Positions 7,228 through 15,166 of a DNA stretch of 28,279 nt are shown piece after piece (position 1 is the stretch's first letter; each line of letters opens with the position of its first letter). The notes beneath the pieces are model-generated. The model had not been told where the DNA came from. It worked only from the letters and a program-made list of their open reading frames with translations, and did no database searches. Source of the stretch: Candidatus Saccharimonadota bacterium (GTDB lineage: Bacteria > Eremiobacterota > Xenobia > Xenobiales > Xenobiaceae); contig SFMI01000008.1 in assembly GCA_004554425.1 (NCBI GenBank), positions 1-28,279 on the forward strand, read 5' to 3'. The translations under genes were made by a program, and so were the position numbers.

Positions 7228-8222
7228 TAGTACGCTCCCTCCCCGTCATTATAATATTCGGTTCTGGAATCTGCCGAAGGTTCTAAACTATGTACTTCAA
7301 CTCTTATATCGAGACTACTGGTTTCGTAAAGATCGCGGTTAGCTACTGCTACGACCTCGAATTTACCATTTTCTTTACCCATTTCCTCTTGCAAACGCTC
7401 TATGTCGGCGCTATTTAGTTCTCCTCCCAACTCACCATCTATAGGACGCATACCTTTAGCGATAGCTTTTCTGCGCGTATCTTCAATAAATTTTAAAAAT
7501 TCCAAAGCAGAGCGTTGCTTGTCCATTTCCCGCTTGGAGACAACTTCGCCCTCAGAAAATACTTTTCGCACTTTCCAAGATTCCAGGCGCAACGGAGCCC
7601 TATGCGAATAGAGACAATTCTGAGCAGCCAGTACCCTTAAACCTATAAAGCCCTGTTCTCCGGAAATAGAGTTGATCAATTCCTCCACTTGTTCGGGATC
7701 ATAATCGATAAGGACATCACTTACGGAAGTAGGCTTGTATCCTTTTTCGGCAGCTATCGAGTTGCTACGCATTATAGTGCGAACATTAGCTTCAGCCAAT
7801 AAACTAGTCACAGCTGCACGAGTACGTTCGTAAGGTAGACCGCCAGGGATAGTCATGTGCACTATCGGTTCATCAATACGCCAAACAAAAGTGCCTTCGG
7901 CCAAGGTTTGTTGTAAAGCGTCTATATTTTGGCGCAATTGCGTCTCTTCGGCACGCAATTTTTCCAGCCCCACTAACAAACTGCGCACAGGCTCAGAAAG
8001 GCAAGCAAAAACCGTAAGGGTAATAATAGCAATAGCTACTCCAGTTACGGTAGTAATAAGTATAGAAGTATGGCGTGGGCGCAAGTGAAGAACACTCATC
8101 TTGCGCTTGCCTATTTGGCGTCCCAATTGGTTGGCTAAATAAGCTATGCCAGCAGCTACAGCAGCTACTAAAGCATAGACAAAAGCCACCCTAATTACGG
8201 TATGCCAAGATAAAAAGTCCAC
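7224..8222 (-). CDS. DUF3084 membrane protein
   Basis: A 332-residue protein from a GTG at 8222. Two N-terminal membrane segments (about residues 10-30 and 52-72) flank the basic stretch 'NQLGRQIGKRKMSVLHLRPR'. A short coiled coil follows ('LEKLRAEETQLRQNIDAL'), then a soluble domain with 'FVWRIDEPIVHMTIPG', 'LLAEANVRTIMRSNSIAAEK' and a highly charged C-terminus ('LNSADIERLQEEMG'). This is the DUF3084 layout found beside LPS-transport genes in several diderm lineages. A role in envelope biogenesis is inferred from position only. It lies 72 bp after the LptF/G permease and overlaps the next gene by 4 bp. Confidence 0.8.
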   Translation of the reverse strand: MDFLSWHTVIRVAFVYALVAAVAAGIAYLANQLGRQIGKRKMSVLHLRPRHTSILITTVTGVAIAIITLTVFACLSEPVRSLLVGLEKLRAEETQLRQNIDALQQTLAEGTFVWRIDEPIVHMTIPGGLPYERTRAAVTSLLAEANVRTIMRSNSIAAEKGYKPTSVSDVLIDYDPEQVEELINSISGEQGFIGLRVLAAQNCLYSHRAPLRLESWKVRKVFSEGEVVSKREMDKQRSALEFLKFIEDTRRKAIAKGMRPIDGELGGELNSADIERLQEEMGKENGKFEVVAVANRDLYETSSLDIRVEVHSLEPSADSRTEYYNDGEGAYY

Positions 8223-8247
8223 CTTCTATATTGCTCCACTTTCTCAA

Positions 8248-8281
8248 GTTCGTTCGATAAGATTTGCAAATTAGAACGAAC
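8248..8281. repeat. Inverted repeat between permease and DUF3084 genes
   Basis: A perfect 8-bp inverted repeat GTTCGTTC (8248-8255) and GAACGAAC (8274-8281), with an 18-nt spacer. This may be a weak hairpin or an operator-like dyad. Its last copy touches the region just downstream of the permease stop, and no T tract follows. Confidence 0.4.
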
Positions 8282-8294
8282 ACATTGTATCAGA

Positions 8295-9425
8295 CTATTT
8301 TCTGGAAGCATCGGCCACAAAGCATATTCCAACTATGGCAAATACTATATTGGGCAACCAAGCAGCCAGCCAAGGGGCGGCAGCTCCATTTTCTCCTAGC
8401 ATCATGCCAATAGTCATAAACACGTAATACAGCAAAATAAAGAATAACGAAAGTCCGAAACCTATGGAAGTGCTAGTTCTTTGCGGTCTTAATCCCAAAG
8501 GAATGGCAAAAGCTCCAAATACCAGGCAACTCATTGGCAAAGAAATCTTTTGATGATACATAACCTTGTATTTGTTGCGTTTGCGATATTCTTCCGGATT
8601 AGTTTTTTCTATCGGAGGCAAAGAATTTAAGTAAGATGACAACTCCTGAGCAGTCATTTCTTCGGGACGCAGCTTACGTTGAGCTAACTGTTCGGGACTA
8701 GCCGGAGATTCGCCCTTGCTCATAGCCGTCCAACCTTTGCGCCCCTTGGCGCTATAGCGTTCATCGCCAGTAGCAGGATCGAAATCTCTAGCTTCAATAT
8801 CCAAAACTTCCCAAACTTTCAACTTGTCATTCCAGCGAGCCTCTTTGGCATATAATTCACGTAAACGGTTATTGTTTCGGAAGAAATGCATATATACACC
8901 TTTCATCGTCTGTTCGTTTACGTTTAGTACATGAGCATAAATCATTTGTTCATCGCCATTAGAAAGCAAACGCGGAGAAGTAATTAAGGCTCTCTCAATT
9001 TGATCTGGAGCTTGCAACTTGAGGACCATGTTGTAGGCTTGCTTAGTAGCCGGAGGAACCCAGTATTGATTTACAGCCAAAGAGATCAGAGAAATGAAAA
9101 AGCAGAAGAAGAAACCGGGCAAAAAGATGCGGAAGAATCCAACTCCGCCGGCTTTTAAGGCAATAATTTCACTATCGCCCGATAATCGACCGTAAGCCAT
9201 TAAGGCTGCCAGCAAAGTAGACATGGGGAAAGTCATAATCAGCACATAAGGGAGACGATTGAAGAGATACTTAACCACCATGCCAATACCGGCTTGTGAC
9301 TCCAAAATCATCTTAGCCACACCCATTAGGGTTTCTGCTGAGAAAAATAACAGTGTAAAGGCGCAAACTCCGAATAAAAACGGACTGGCCATTTCTGCCA
9401 TTATGTAGCGATCCAGAATTTTCAT
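8295..9425 (-). CDS. LPS export permease, LptF/LptG (YjgP/YjgQ) family
   Basis: A 376-residue permease of the Lpt ABC transporter, which extracts LPS from the inner membrane. It opens with the typical 'MKILDRYIMAEMASPFLFGV', then 'LPYVLIMTFPMSTLLAALMA', 'YGRLSGDSEIIALKAGGVGF' (the coupling-helix region) and two further membrane spans. A periplasmic beta-jellyroll part follows (about residues 130-270, 'LISPRLLSNGDEQMIYAHVL'-like), then 'HQKISLPMSCLVFGAFAIPL' and two or three C-terminal helices. LptF and LptG cannot be separated by eye; only one permease gene is in the window, so the second may lie elsewhere or the complex may be homodimeric. The LptB gene ends 23 bp upstream. Confidence 0.9.
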   Translation of the reverse strand: MKILDRYIMAEMASPFLFGVCAFTLLFFSAETLMGVAKMILESQAGIGMVVKYLFNRLPYVLIMTFPMSTLLAALMAYGRLSGDSEIIALKAGGVGFFRIFLPGFFFCFFISLISLAVNQYWVPPATKQAYNMVLKLQAPDQIERALITSPRLLSNGDEQMIYAHVLNVNEQTMKGVYMHFFRNNNRLRELYAKEARWNDKLKVWEVLDIEARDFDPATGDERYSAKGRKGWTAMSKGESPASPEQLAQRKLRPEEMTAQELSSYLNSLPPIEKTNPEEYRKRNKYKVMYHQKISLPMSCLVFGAFAIPLGLRPQRTSTSIGFGLSLFFILLYYVFMTIGMMLGENGAAAPWLAAWLPNIVFAIVGICFVADASRK

Positions 9426-9448
9426 AATGTATCTTTTTATCTGCCTTT

Positions 9449-10273
9449 TTAGCTTTTTTGAAGCTTCTCTTCTTCTTCGGCCATTCTCAAACTGTCGGCT
9501 TCTTCTTCGACTTTAGCTTTGGCTACTTCCGCAGCAGTCTGTTCATTTTCAAAACCGGTTCGATAAGCTTCTCCCAAGTAGTATTTACGAGCATCTGGAT
9601 TGTTGGCCAGTTCCACGGCCGTTCCGGAAACAAGAATTTGCCCTTCACGAATAATATAGGCTCTGTCTGTAATGGCTAAAGTTTCACGTACATTGTGGTC
9701 AGTAATGAGCACTCCTAACCCCTGGGCTTTAACACTGCGAATAATTTTTTGAATGGAAGCTACAGCTATAGGATCAACGCCAGAAAAAGGCTCGTCAAGT
9801 AAAAGAAATTGAGGCTTAATAGCCAGAGATCTAGCTATTTCCAGGCGACGCCTTTCGCCTCCAGACAATTCTATAGCCTTACTGCGGCGGACCTTATGCA
9901 ACTGATATTCGTCTAATAACCTTTCCAAACGCTCGTTTTGCTCTTTCTTAGGCACTCCGTTAATTTGCCACAGCAGACGAAGGTTGTCCTCTACGGTAAG
10001 TTTGCGAAAAGCAGAAGCCTCTTGAGGCAAATAGCCTATTCCCAAACGGGCACGTATATGCATGGGCAAATGGGTAACATCTTGACCGTTAAGAAAAATT
10101 TTGCCCCCATTGGGTCTAATCAGTCCTACGACCATATAGAACGTGGTAGTCTTACCGGCGCCATTAGCTCCCAAAAGGCCAACGACCTCTCCGGGGTTGA
10201 CTTCAAAATTTACACCGTCTACCACTCGCCGATCTTTATATATTTTTACTAATCCTTCAGCCTTGATAGCCAT
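9449..10273 (-). CDS. lptB: LPS export ABC transporter ATPase LptB
   Basis: A cytoplasmic ATPase powering LPS extraction with the LptF/G permease and LptC. All ABC motifs are intact: Walker A 'GANGAGKTT' (35-43), Q-loop 'YLPQEASAFR' (81-90), signature 'LSGGERRR' (136-143), Walker B 'FLLLDEPFSGVDP' (156-168) and H-loop His193 ('ITDHNVRETL'). The sequences 'LPQEASAF' and 'ITDHNVRETL' are diagnostic of LptB among ABC ATPases. At 274 residues it is about 30 longer than the usual LptB; the extra C-terminus after 'YYLGEAYRTGFE' is a charged, Glu/Ala/Lys-rich helix. It lies 21 bp after the lptC-like gene in the same operon. Confidence 0.95.
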   Translation of the reverse strand: MAIKAEGLVKIYKDRRVVDGVNFEVNPGEVVGLLGANGAGKTTTFYMVVGLIRPNGGKIFLNGQDVTHLPMHIRARLGIGYLPQEASAFRKLTVEDNLRLLWQINGVPKKEQNERLERLLDEYQLHKVRRSKAIELSGGERRRLEIARSLAIKPQFLLLDEPFSGVDPIAVASIQKIIRSVKAQGLGVLITDHNVRETLAITDRAYIIREGQILVSGTAVELANNPDARKYYLGEAYRTGFENEQTAAEVAKAKVEEEADSLRMAEEEEKLQKS

Positions 10274-10294
10274 GCGTCATTCACCATGCTTCTA

Positions 10295-10978
10295 TTAGTT
10301 CGATTCTAAGCCAGAATTGAAATAAACGCGCACATCGCCTTCTACTTCAACATGTTTGAGATCTGGAGAAGCCACCATATTTTGTCCGACCATAGTAGAT
10401 CCTTCACGGACGACCTTCACTCCATGTGAGCCACGCAGTTTTCTAGCTTTACTGTCCCAGATCAATTTGTTGCAAACAATCTTTTCTCCCTTAGGGCCAA
10501 CAGCATGAACAGGCCCTTCAAAAGCAAGACTTTGAGTTTCTGTGTTGACTACAGCAGCATCCCCCTGAAGCTGAAGAAGAGAGCGCCCCTCCTTGTCCAG
10601 CAAATTCCAAGTAATGGAAGAGGCGCGAGCTTTCTTGCTGACATCGTCGTAATCGATTCGACTGGCTTTTAGACTCCAAGGCGACTCCCCCTTGGCGGAA
10701 AGAGATATGGAATCAACTCCCTGGTCGTTGGGTTTAGCAACGGCAGAAGCAGCCTCTTCGTCTTTTGAGGACTCAACTGAATCATTAGCTGTATCTAAGG
10801 CCGAACTTTGCTGTCCTTTGATATCTCCAGCTTGTTGACTTTTCGCTTGCTCAGAAACCGCCGCAGGAGTTTTTGCGTCTTGTTCCGCCAGCTTTGTAGC
10901 GGTTTCGCCTCCTCCGCATCCACATACCACAAACAGCATGGCCAAGCATGCCCAAAGCTGTCCTTTGAATCGAATCAT
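10295..10978 (-). CDS. lptC: LptC-like LPS-transport protein, predicted lipoprotein
   Basis: I start at the ATG at 10978, with GGAGG 7 nt upstream; the frame runs on to 11062 without an SD. The 227-residue product begins 'MIRFKGQLWACLAMLFVVCG', then Cys-Gly-Gly-Gly, which reads as a lipoprotein signal (Val-Cys-Gly-Cys as lipobox) rather than the single membrane anchor of classical LptC. A 60-residue Ala/Gln/Ser/Glu linker follows. From about residue 100 there is a beta-rich LptC/OstA-type domain: 'SLKASRIDYDDVSKKARA', 'LQLQGDAAVVNTETQSLAF', 'KLIWDSKARKLRGSHGVKVV', 'HVEVEGDVRVYF'. The operon position before lptB supports a periplasmic bridge role. LptA is not seen separately, so this may cover part of its job (inference). 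Confidence 0.75.
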   Translation of the reverse strand: MIRFKGQLWACLAMLFVVCGCGGGETATKLAEQDAKTPAAVSEQAKSQQAGDIKGQQSSALDTANDSVESSKDEEAASAVAKPNDQGVDSISLSAKGESPWSLKASRIDYDDVSKKARASSITWNLLDKEGRSLLQLQGDAAVVNTETQSLAFEGPVHAVGPKGEKIVCNKLIWDSKARKLRGSHGVKVVREGSTMVGQNMVASPDLKHVEVEGDVRVYFNSGLESN

Positions 10979-11365
10979 ATATCGCCTCCAGCATTTTTTC
11001 CGAGCAGACACTCTGCAGCTAATCTCTTTCTGCGCTTCCTTATCATATACAAAAAACAACATTTTTTTTCCTTGCCATTCCTATGATTGAACGCTTGTCA
11101 ATATATGCTTAATAACTTGTCCGATCCGCCTATCTCAATTCAATCTTTCCGTATGTCTAAATTGGCCTGAGCAAAAGGTTATACTTGCTTTTTGTCAAAT
11201 GAGCTTACTCTTATGTGTTTCGGTTTGGCTATTCGATTTTTTTGCCTGTACATACACTCGACAAGCAACTAAATTTCGAATGTGAGAGCCGGTTTCTTTT
11301 GTGTTCTTTAGCAAAGAAAAAAATAGAAAAATTGCCTCCGGATAGGTAAAAAAGGATGTAGTCAA
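10979..11365. other. Divergent intergenic region
   Basis: 387 bp between the leftward LPS-export operon and the rightward proline-rich TPR gene. It must hold promoters for both sides. I see a TTGACA on the minus strand (11096-11101) but no good -10 at 16-18 nt, and a TATACT on the plus strand (11180-11185) without a -35, so I call no promoter. The plus gene's GTG at 11366 has AAGGA about 9 nt upstream. No open frame here looks real. Confidence 0.5.
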
Positions 11366-13018
11366 GTGAGCTTGCAACTGCCGCCTCGTCACAATTTAAA
11401 TACGCAAAATACTCAAGATGAACAGCCACGTTCTGTAAATGCTCTTCATCTTCAAGGAGCCAATGCAAGTGGGCCTCAATCTGGAGCGCCCTTTCCACGC
11501 CGTCCTATGCCTCGTCCAGAAGCGCAATCACCTCAAGGTTTTCCGCCGCAACCTAGGCCCATGCAACCAGGATACCCGCCTCAGCAGCAAGGTATAGCTC
11601 AGCCAGGCAGGCCGCCACAGCCTAGGCCCATGCAACCGGGATACCCGCCTCAGCAGCAAGGTATAGCTCAGCCAGGCAGACCGCCGCAACCTAGGCCCAT
11701 GCAACCGGGATACCCACCTCAGCAACAAGGTATAGCCCAGCCAGGCAGGCCGCCGCAACCTAGGCCTATGCAACCGGGATACCCGCCTCAGCAACAAGGA
11801 GCAGCCCAGCCAAGTAGACCGCCACAACCTAGGCCTATGCAACCAGGGTATCCGCCTCAGCAACAGGGAGCAGCCCAGCCGAGCAGGCCACCGCAACCTA
11901 GGCCTATACCCACAGAGCAGCCAATGGCTCCCCCTATTCAAGAAGTAGCCGCACCAGCTCAATCGCCTTCAGGGCAAGCTGCCTTGGGAGCAGCTGAGGC
12001 GCCTCGTGCTCCTAAAGCGCCTCCGTTGGTTCCATTAGGTCCGCGCAAAATCGCCAATATTTTTACAGAAGAACAGCTGGAGCTTTTCGATAAAGGGAAG
12101 TTCTCTGAGCTGCATTTTGACATTCAGAACAGCCTGAAACGCTTTCCCAACAACATTGACGCTCATTACGGCTTGGGTCTTTGCTCTATGGCCGTAGGAG
12201 AGCCGGAAAGAGCTGCGGTCCACCTAAGCAAAGCTTTGGATTTGGATGATTCCATTAGGCCAGGTGATATGCTCAGCGAGATTCCGACCAGCGATCCTGA
12301 GGACTGGCTACTCATGGCCGAAGAGCTAGGGCATTCCGGTTTTCTTGATGCAGCTGTCGATATATGTGCCAAGGTCGTGGCTTCAGATCGTTATGCTCCC
12401 AAAATAAGAGCTTTGGCTTCCAAAACCAAAGAAACGATCGAGCAAGACTTCTATGCCGCCAGAGAGCGCATAGTTTCAGGCAATGCTCCCAAAGACAAAG
12501 GCGATTCTACCGCAGCTTATAAAGCGGCTAGCGTCATCTCTTTGGTAGTTATTCCTCTTCTTATTGTCATGATTGCAGGATGTTGGACATATTCTTCATT
12601 CCAATTCAGCGCAGGACAAAGCCAACTCAGAATCGGCATCTATCGATACGAGCGTATGCGCATAGGAGATAAAACTCAAGATAAAAATGGCCCCGTAGAA
12701 AACTATTTCTATAAGGCCAATAAATATTTTGAGAAAGCCTATAAGACAAACCCGTTTTCCTTCGAAACTTTGTATTATCAAGAAAAGAACTATGCCGTGC
12801 TTTACAAGCTTGGTGAGTTCCGCAACCGCGATATTTACAACTTGGATCAATACTCATGGAAGCCGGGACGCTTTAAAGAGGTAAATAGCAGTCGAGAAGA
12901 GATTGTTGCCAAAATTAAAGAAAAGAATGTCAGCGTAGAGCGTATGAATAAAGAGAAAAAGCTTTGGCAAGAGTTCTACCAGATGGCTAAAAAAGATCCA
13001 GGTACAACAGTTTTCTAG
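11366..13018 (+). CDS. Proline-rich TPR membrane protein
   Basis: 550 residues from a GTG with an SD. No family recognised for the whole. Residues about 60-174 are five tandem 23-residue copies of the unit PPQPRPMQPGYPPQQQGIAQ plus three residues, within a longer Pro/Gln-rich N-terminus (to about 225). A TPR-like helical domain follows ('FTEEQLELFDKGKFSELHF', 'AHYGLGLCSMAVGEPERAAV'), then one membrane span near 388-408 ('VISLVVIPLLIVMIAGCW'). The C-terminal part is again TPR-like ('NYFYKANKYFEKAYKTNPFS') with a charged tail. There is no signal peptide, so the Pro-rich region is probably cytoplasmic and the C-terminus periplasmic (inference). A scaffold role is possible. Confidence 0.8.
   Translation: MSLQLPPRHNLNTQNTQDEQPRSVNALHLQGANASGPQSGAPFPRRPMPRPEAQSPQGFPPQPRPMQPGYPPQQQGIAQPGRPPQPRPMQPGYPPQQQGIAQPGRPPQPRPMQPGYPPQQQGIAQPGRPPQPRPMQPGYPPQQQGAAQPSRPPQPRPMQPGYPPQQQGAAQPSRPPQPRPIPTEQPMAPPIQEVAAPAQSPSGQAALGAAEAPRAPKAPPLVPLGPRKIANIFTEEQLELFDKGKFSELHFDIQNSLKRFPNNIDAHYGLGLCSMAVGEPERAAVHLSKALDLDDSIRPGDMLSEIPTSDPEDWLLMAEELGHSGFLDAAVDICAKVVASDRYAPKIRALASKTKETIEQDFYAARERIVSGNAPKDKGDSTAAYKAASVISLVVIPLLIVMIAGCWTYSSFQFSAGQSQLRIGIYRYERMRIGDKTQDKNGPVENYFYKANKYFEKAYKTNPFSFETLYYQEKNYAVLYKLGEFRNRDIYNLDQYSWKPGRFKEVNSSREEIVAKIKEKNVSVERMNKEKKLWQEFYQMAKKDPGTTVF
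11543..11910 (+). repeat. 69-bp coding tandem repeat
   Basis: Five full copies (starting at 11543, 11612, 11681, 11750, 11819) and a partial sixth. The period of 69 bp keeps the frame (23 codons). The first three copies encode the form ending GIAQPGR and the last two GAAQPSR. Differences between copies are mainly synonymous third-base changes, so the array is not a very recent expansion but could still vary in copy number between strains. Confidence 0.95.
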
Positions 13019-13036
13019 CATTATTTGTTATTTTGC

Positions 13037-13092
13037 AAAGCGGCTAAAAATTAGAGGTGCAATACAGGCACTGTTTTCAGCCGCTTCACTTT
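13037..13092 (+). terminator. Hairpin after the proline-rich gene
   Basis: An 8-bp perfect stem AAGCGGCT (13038-13045) with AGCCGCTT (13079-13086); inside, A4/T4 and GTGC/GCAC can extend pairing. It ends in CACTTTTG, so the T tail is weak. It sits 19 bp after the stop and is the likely end of the proline-rich transcript. Confidence 0.5.
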
Positions 13093-13205
13093 TGAATACA
13101 TCGTTGCATAGACGAGTATTTGTGCATATATGCTGAAAAATTTTAGGAGGATCTTTTTCTATTTAAACTTCACCGAGATTTTTTGAGGCAAAGGCCGACA
13201 TAGTT

Positions 13206-13844
13206 ATGAATCAGTACACCCCTGAAGAAATTTTCAAAAAATTAGAGGAGACTTTTAGCAACGAGGGAGTGCGGTTGGAAAGTTTTCGTTTAGATGAATC
13301 GTCCAAACGAGTGTACATAAGTTTAAAGCGCTTTGCCCCCGGTTTACCGACAGCCTTTCTAGTGAAAGGTTTACAAGGAACTTTTCGCCGCTATTTAGAT
13401 CGGCAGACAGAAGTCGTTTTGGAGCGCTATGAAGTACTTCCTGAAGCTACCGAAGCTACTTCTAAAAGTTCTGAACAATTAAAGCAAGATTTACTCAAAG
13501 GAGCGGCTCATTCTCCAGCTCTAGCATTTAAAGAAACTCCCTGTTTAGATCTGCGCGGTGCCTCCGCTAAAGAAGCGGTCTCGGCTTTGGAAGTTTTTAT
13601 AAATATGGTAACGCGTCAGAATCTAAAAATTTGTCGATTTTATCTAGACGATCAAAACAGCAGGCGTGTAGTGCGCCAATGGGCAGCCATAAATGGAGCC
13701 AAGCTGAGCTGCCTTTCAAAAAACGACGAATTGTGGCTCCTTCACTTGGAGCCTTCTTCCGGAAATGAACTTACCGAGCCAGTGGAACTTTCTAAACAAG
13801 AAGTGCTCCCCTACAGAGTATTGCTTTTAGGGAGCGCAAAGTAG
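13206..13844 (+). CDS. Two-domain protein resembling NifU C-terminal and TusA folds, without cysteines
   Basis: 212 residues, function unknown. The N-terminal half follows the NifU-C pattern ('EEIFKKLEETFSNEGVRLES', strand, 'AFLVKGLQGTFRRYLDRQTE'), but where NifU has its CxxC there is 'APGLPTAF'. The second half follows the TusA pattern: 'CLDLRGASAKEAVSALEVF' where TusA has LDxRGxxCPxP, then 'FYLDDQNSRRVVRQWAAING' and a final strand 'ELWLLHLE'. Both assignments rest on pattern only; an Smr-like alternative is weaker because no HGxGxG is present. It heads a run of closely packed genes: the next ATG follows its stop after 2 nt. The ATG at 13206 has no strong SD. Confidence 0.55.
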   Translation: MNQYTPEEIFKKLEETFSNEGVRLESFRLDESSKRVYISLKRFAPGLPTAFLVKGLQGTFRRYLDRQTEVVLERYEVLPEATEATSKSSEQLKQDLLKGAAHSPALAFKETPCLDLRGASAKEAVSALEVFINMVTRQNLKICRFYLDDQNSRRVVRQWAAINGAKLSCLSKNDELWLLHLEPSSGNELTEPVELSKQEVLPYRVLLLGSAK

Positions 13845-13846
13845 AC

Positions 13847-15166
13847 ATGGCCAGTTACGCAAAACAGTTGCTTTTAAAAGCTCTAGGTATGGCCAGAGAT
13901 GCTGAAGTTGCCGAAGAAGTATATACAGAAGTGAATTTGGCCCAACCAGAGCAGCGCAACTTCAGATCTGGCTTGGGGTTGCGTTTAAATGTGGAAGGTA
14001 AGCTCGGATATGTTTGGTCTGAAGGCGAATTTTCCATAAATGACTTGTTGCAAAAAGCTGCACAAAATGCGGCTGTTGGAAAGCGAGGGTCTTTCTCGCA
14101 AAAAGGGCTTATAGCTCCGTCTCTAACTACAGGTGCGGCAGAAGCTTCGCAGCAATTAGAAGATTCGATTACCAAACTCCAAACACTGATTCAAAGCTTA
14201 GACTTTATGCTTCCTTCTCTTCTGCCGCATCGACGTTTTTCGTTGAGCGCCAGATTGCTCCAGCACACTTTTAAGCTAACTACCAGGAGTGGAGAACGCT
14301 GCGCCAGTCGCATTTTGCATTTGCTTACTTTAAATTCCAGCGAAAATATACCCGTAGGAGATGCTATTTACAGCACCTCCGCCCAGCATTCTCCCTCAGA
14401 TTTGTTATGCAAACTGATGTGGCGTTCTGTCCATTCCAACGAAATGGCCTGGCCAGACAGCTACATATTGCCTGGAGTGTTCACTTCCAGCGCTTGCGGT
14501 AAGCTTTTGGAAGATTTTACTCAAGACATGCTCTACGCCGACTCACCTTTATTTGGAACTTTGCCTCAAAGACGTCCTTGGTTGGCACCTTGTATAAATA
14601 TTACTGACGACGGCACCTTGCCTGGAGGCTTCGGCACAGTGCCTTTCGATGGCGAGGGAATTACGAAGACTAGACTACCTCTTATTTGTCAAGGTGAGCT
14701 GATTCGGGGCCTCTGCGACTTAAAAACAGCCAGAGAATACAAAATTACCCCACAAGGATCGGCCGTACGTCCTTGGAGCCAACCTCCTCAGCCTGGCTAT
14801 TCAAACTTATGTTTGGAACGGGGCACGGCCTCTTTAGGAGAATTGTGTGCTAAAGCAGACTTTGGAATTCTTTTAGATCGGCTTACTCCTCTGCCTCACC
14901 ATTTAAAAAAGCCAGGCCAATTCGCCAGACGTTGCGAAACGGCTTTTCTTCTGCAACATGGAAAGCCCATATGCAGAGTTCCTCAATTTATAGTAAGGGC
15001 CAACTATACCGATTTATTTGGTGCTAATTTGCTCGGCTTAGGCTACGAATCGGTACTAAACGGACGTACGATGTGCCCACCCATTGCTGTACGCAATTTA
15101 ACTTTAGAAGAAGCTGATATAGATCCAGCAGAAACTTGGAGTGATTATCCGGAATTATGGTGGTAA
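13847..15166 (+). CDS. pmbA: PmbA/TldE-family protein
   Basis: 439 residues of the TldD/PmbA superfamily, in which TldD is the zinc protease subunit and TldE (PmbA) its catalytically silent partner. Here I find no HExxH, and the C-terminal half has the TldE-type sequence: 'FGTLPQRRPWLAPCINITDD', 'GFGTVPFDGEGITKTRLPLI', 'QGELIRGLCDLKTAREYKI', 'QPGYSNLCLERG'. The N-terminal part ('EVYTEVNLAQPEQRNFRSGL') is the usual domain, with 'YTEV..' for the more common 'VEV'. No TldD is in the window. It overlaps the LpxD-like gene by 10 bp. Its link to an envelope gene set is unexplained. It could modify or process a peptide from this operon (speculation). Confidence 0.82.
   Translation: MASYAKQLLLKALGMARDAEVAEEVYTEVNLAQPEQRNFRSGLGLRLNVEGKLGYVWSEGEFSINDLLQKAAQNAAVGKRGSFSQKGLIAPSLTTGAAEASQQLEDSITKLQTLIQSLDFMLPSLLPHRRFSLSARLLQHTFKLTTRSGERCASRILHLLTLNSSENIPVGDAIYSTSAQHSPSDLLCKLMWRSVHSNEMAWPDSYILPGVFTSSACGKLLEDFTQDMLYADSPLFGTLPQRRPWLAPCINITDDGTLPGGFGTVPFDGEGITKTRLPLICQGELIRGLCDLKTAREYKITPQGSAVRPWSQPPQPGYSNLCLERGTASLGELCAKADFGILLDRLTPLPHHLKKPGQFARRCETAFLLQHGKPICRVPQFIVRANYTDLFGANLLGLGYESVLNGRTMCPPIAVRNLTLEEADIDPAETWSDYPELWW

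Noticed and set aside
11073..11101. TTGACA on the minus strand as promoter of the LPS-export operon
   Set aside because: The sequence 16-18 nt downstream (ATGGCA) is a poor -10.
11543..11910. Regular 69-bp repeats as a CRISPR-like array
   Set aside because: The copies are contiguous without spacers, in frame, and encode Pro/Gln-rich residues of a long open frame.
11852..11962. Minus-strand frame with Trp/Arg/Leu-rich repeats opposite the 69-bp array
   Set aside because: It is the mirror of the proline-rich coding repeat, with no start signal and an implausible composition.
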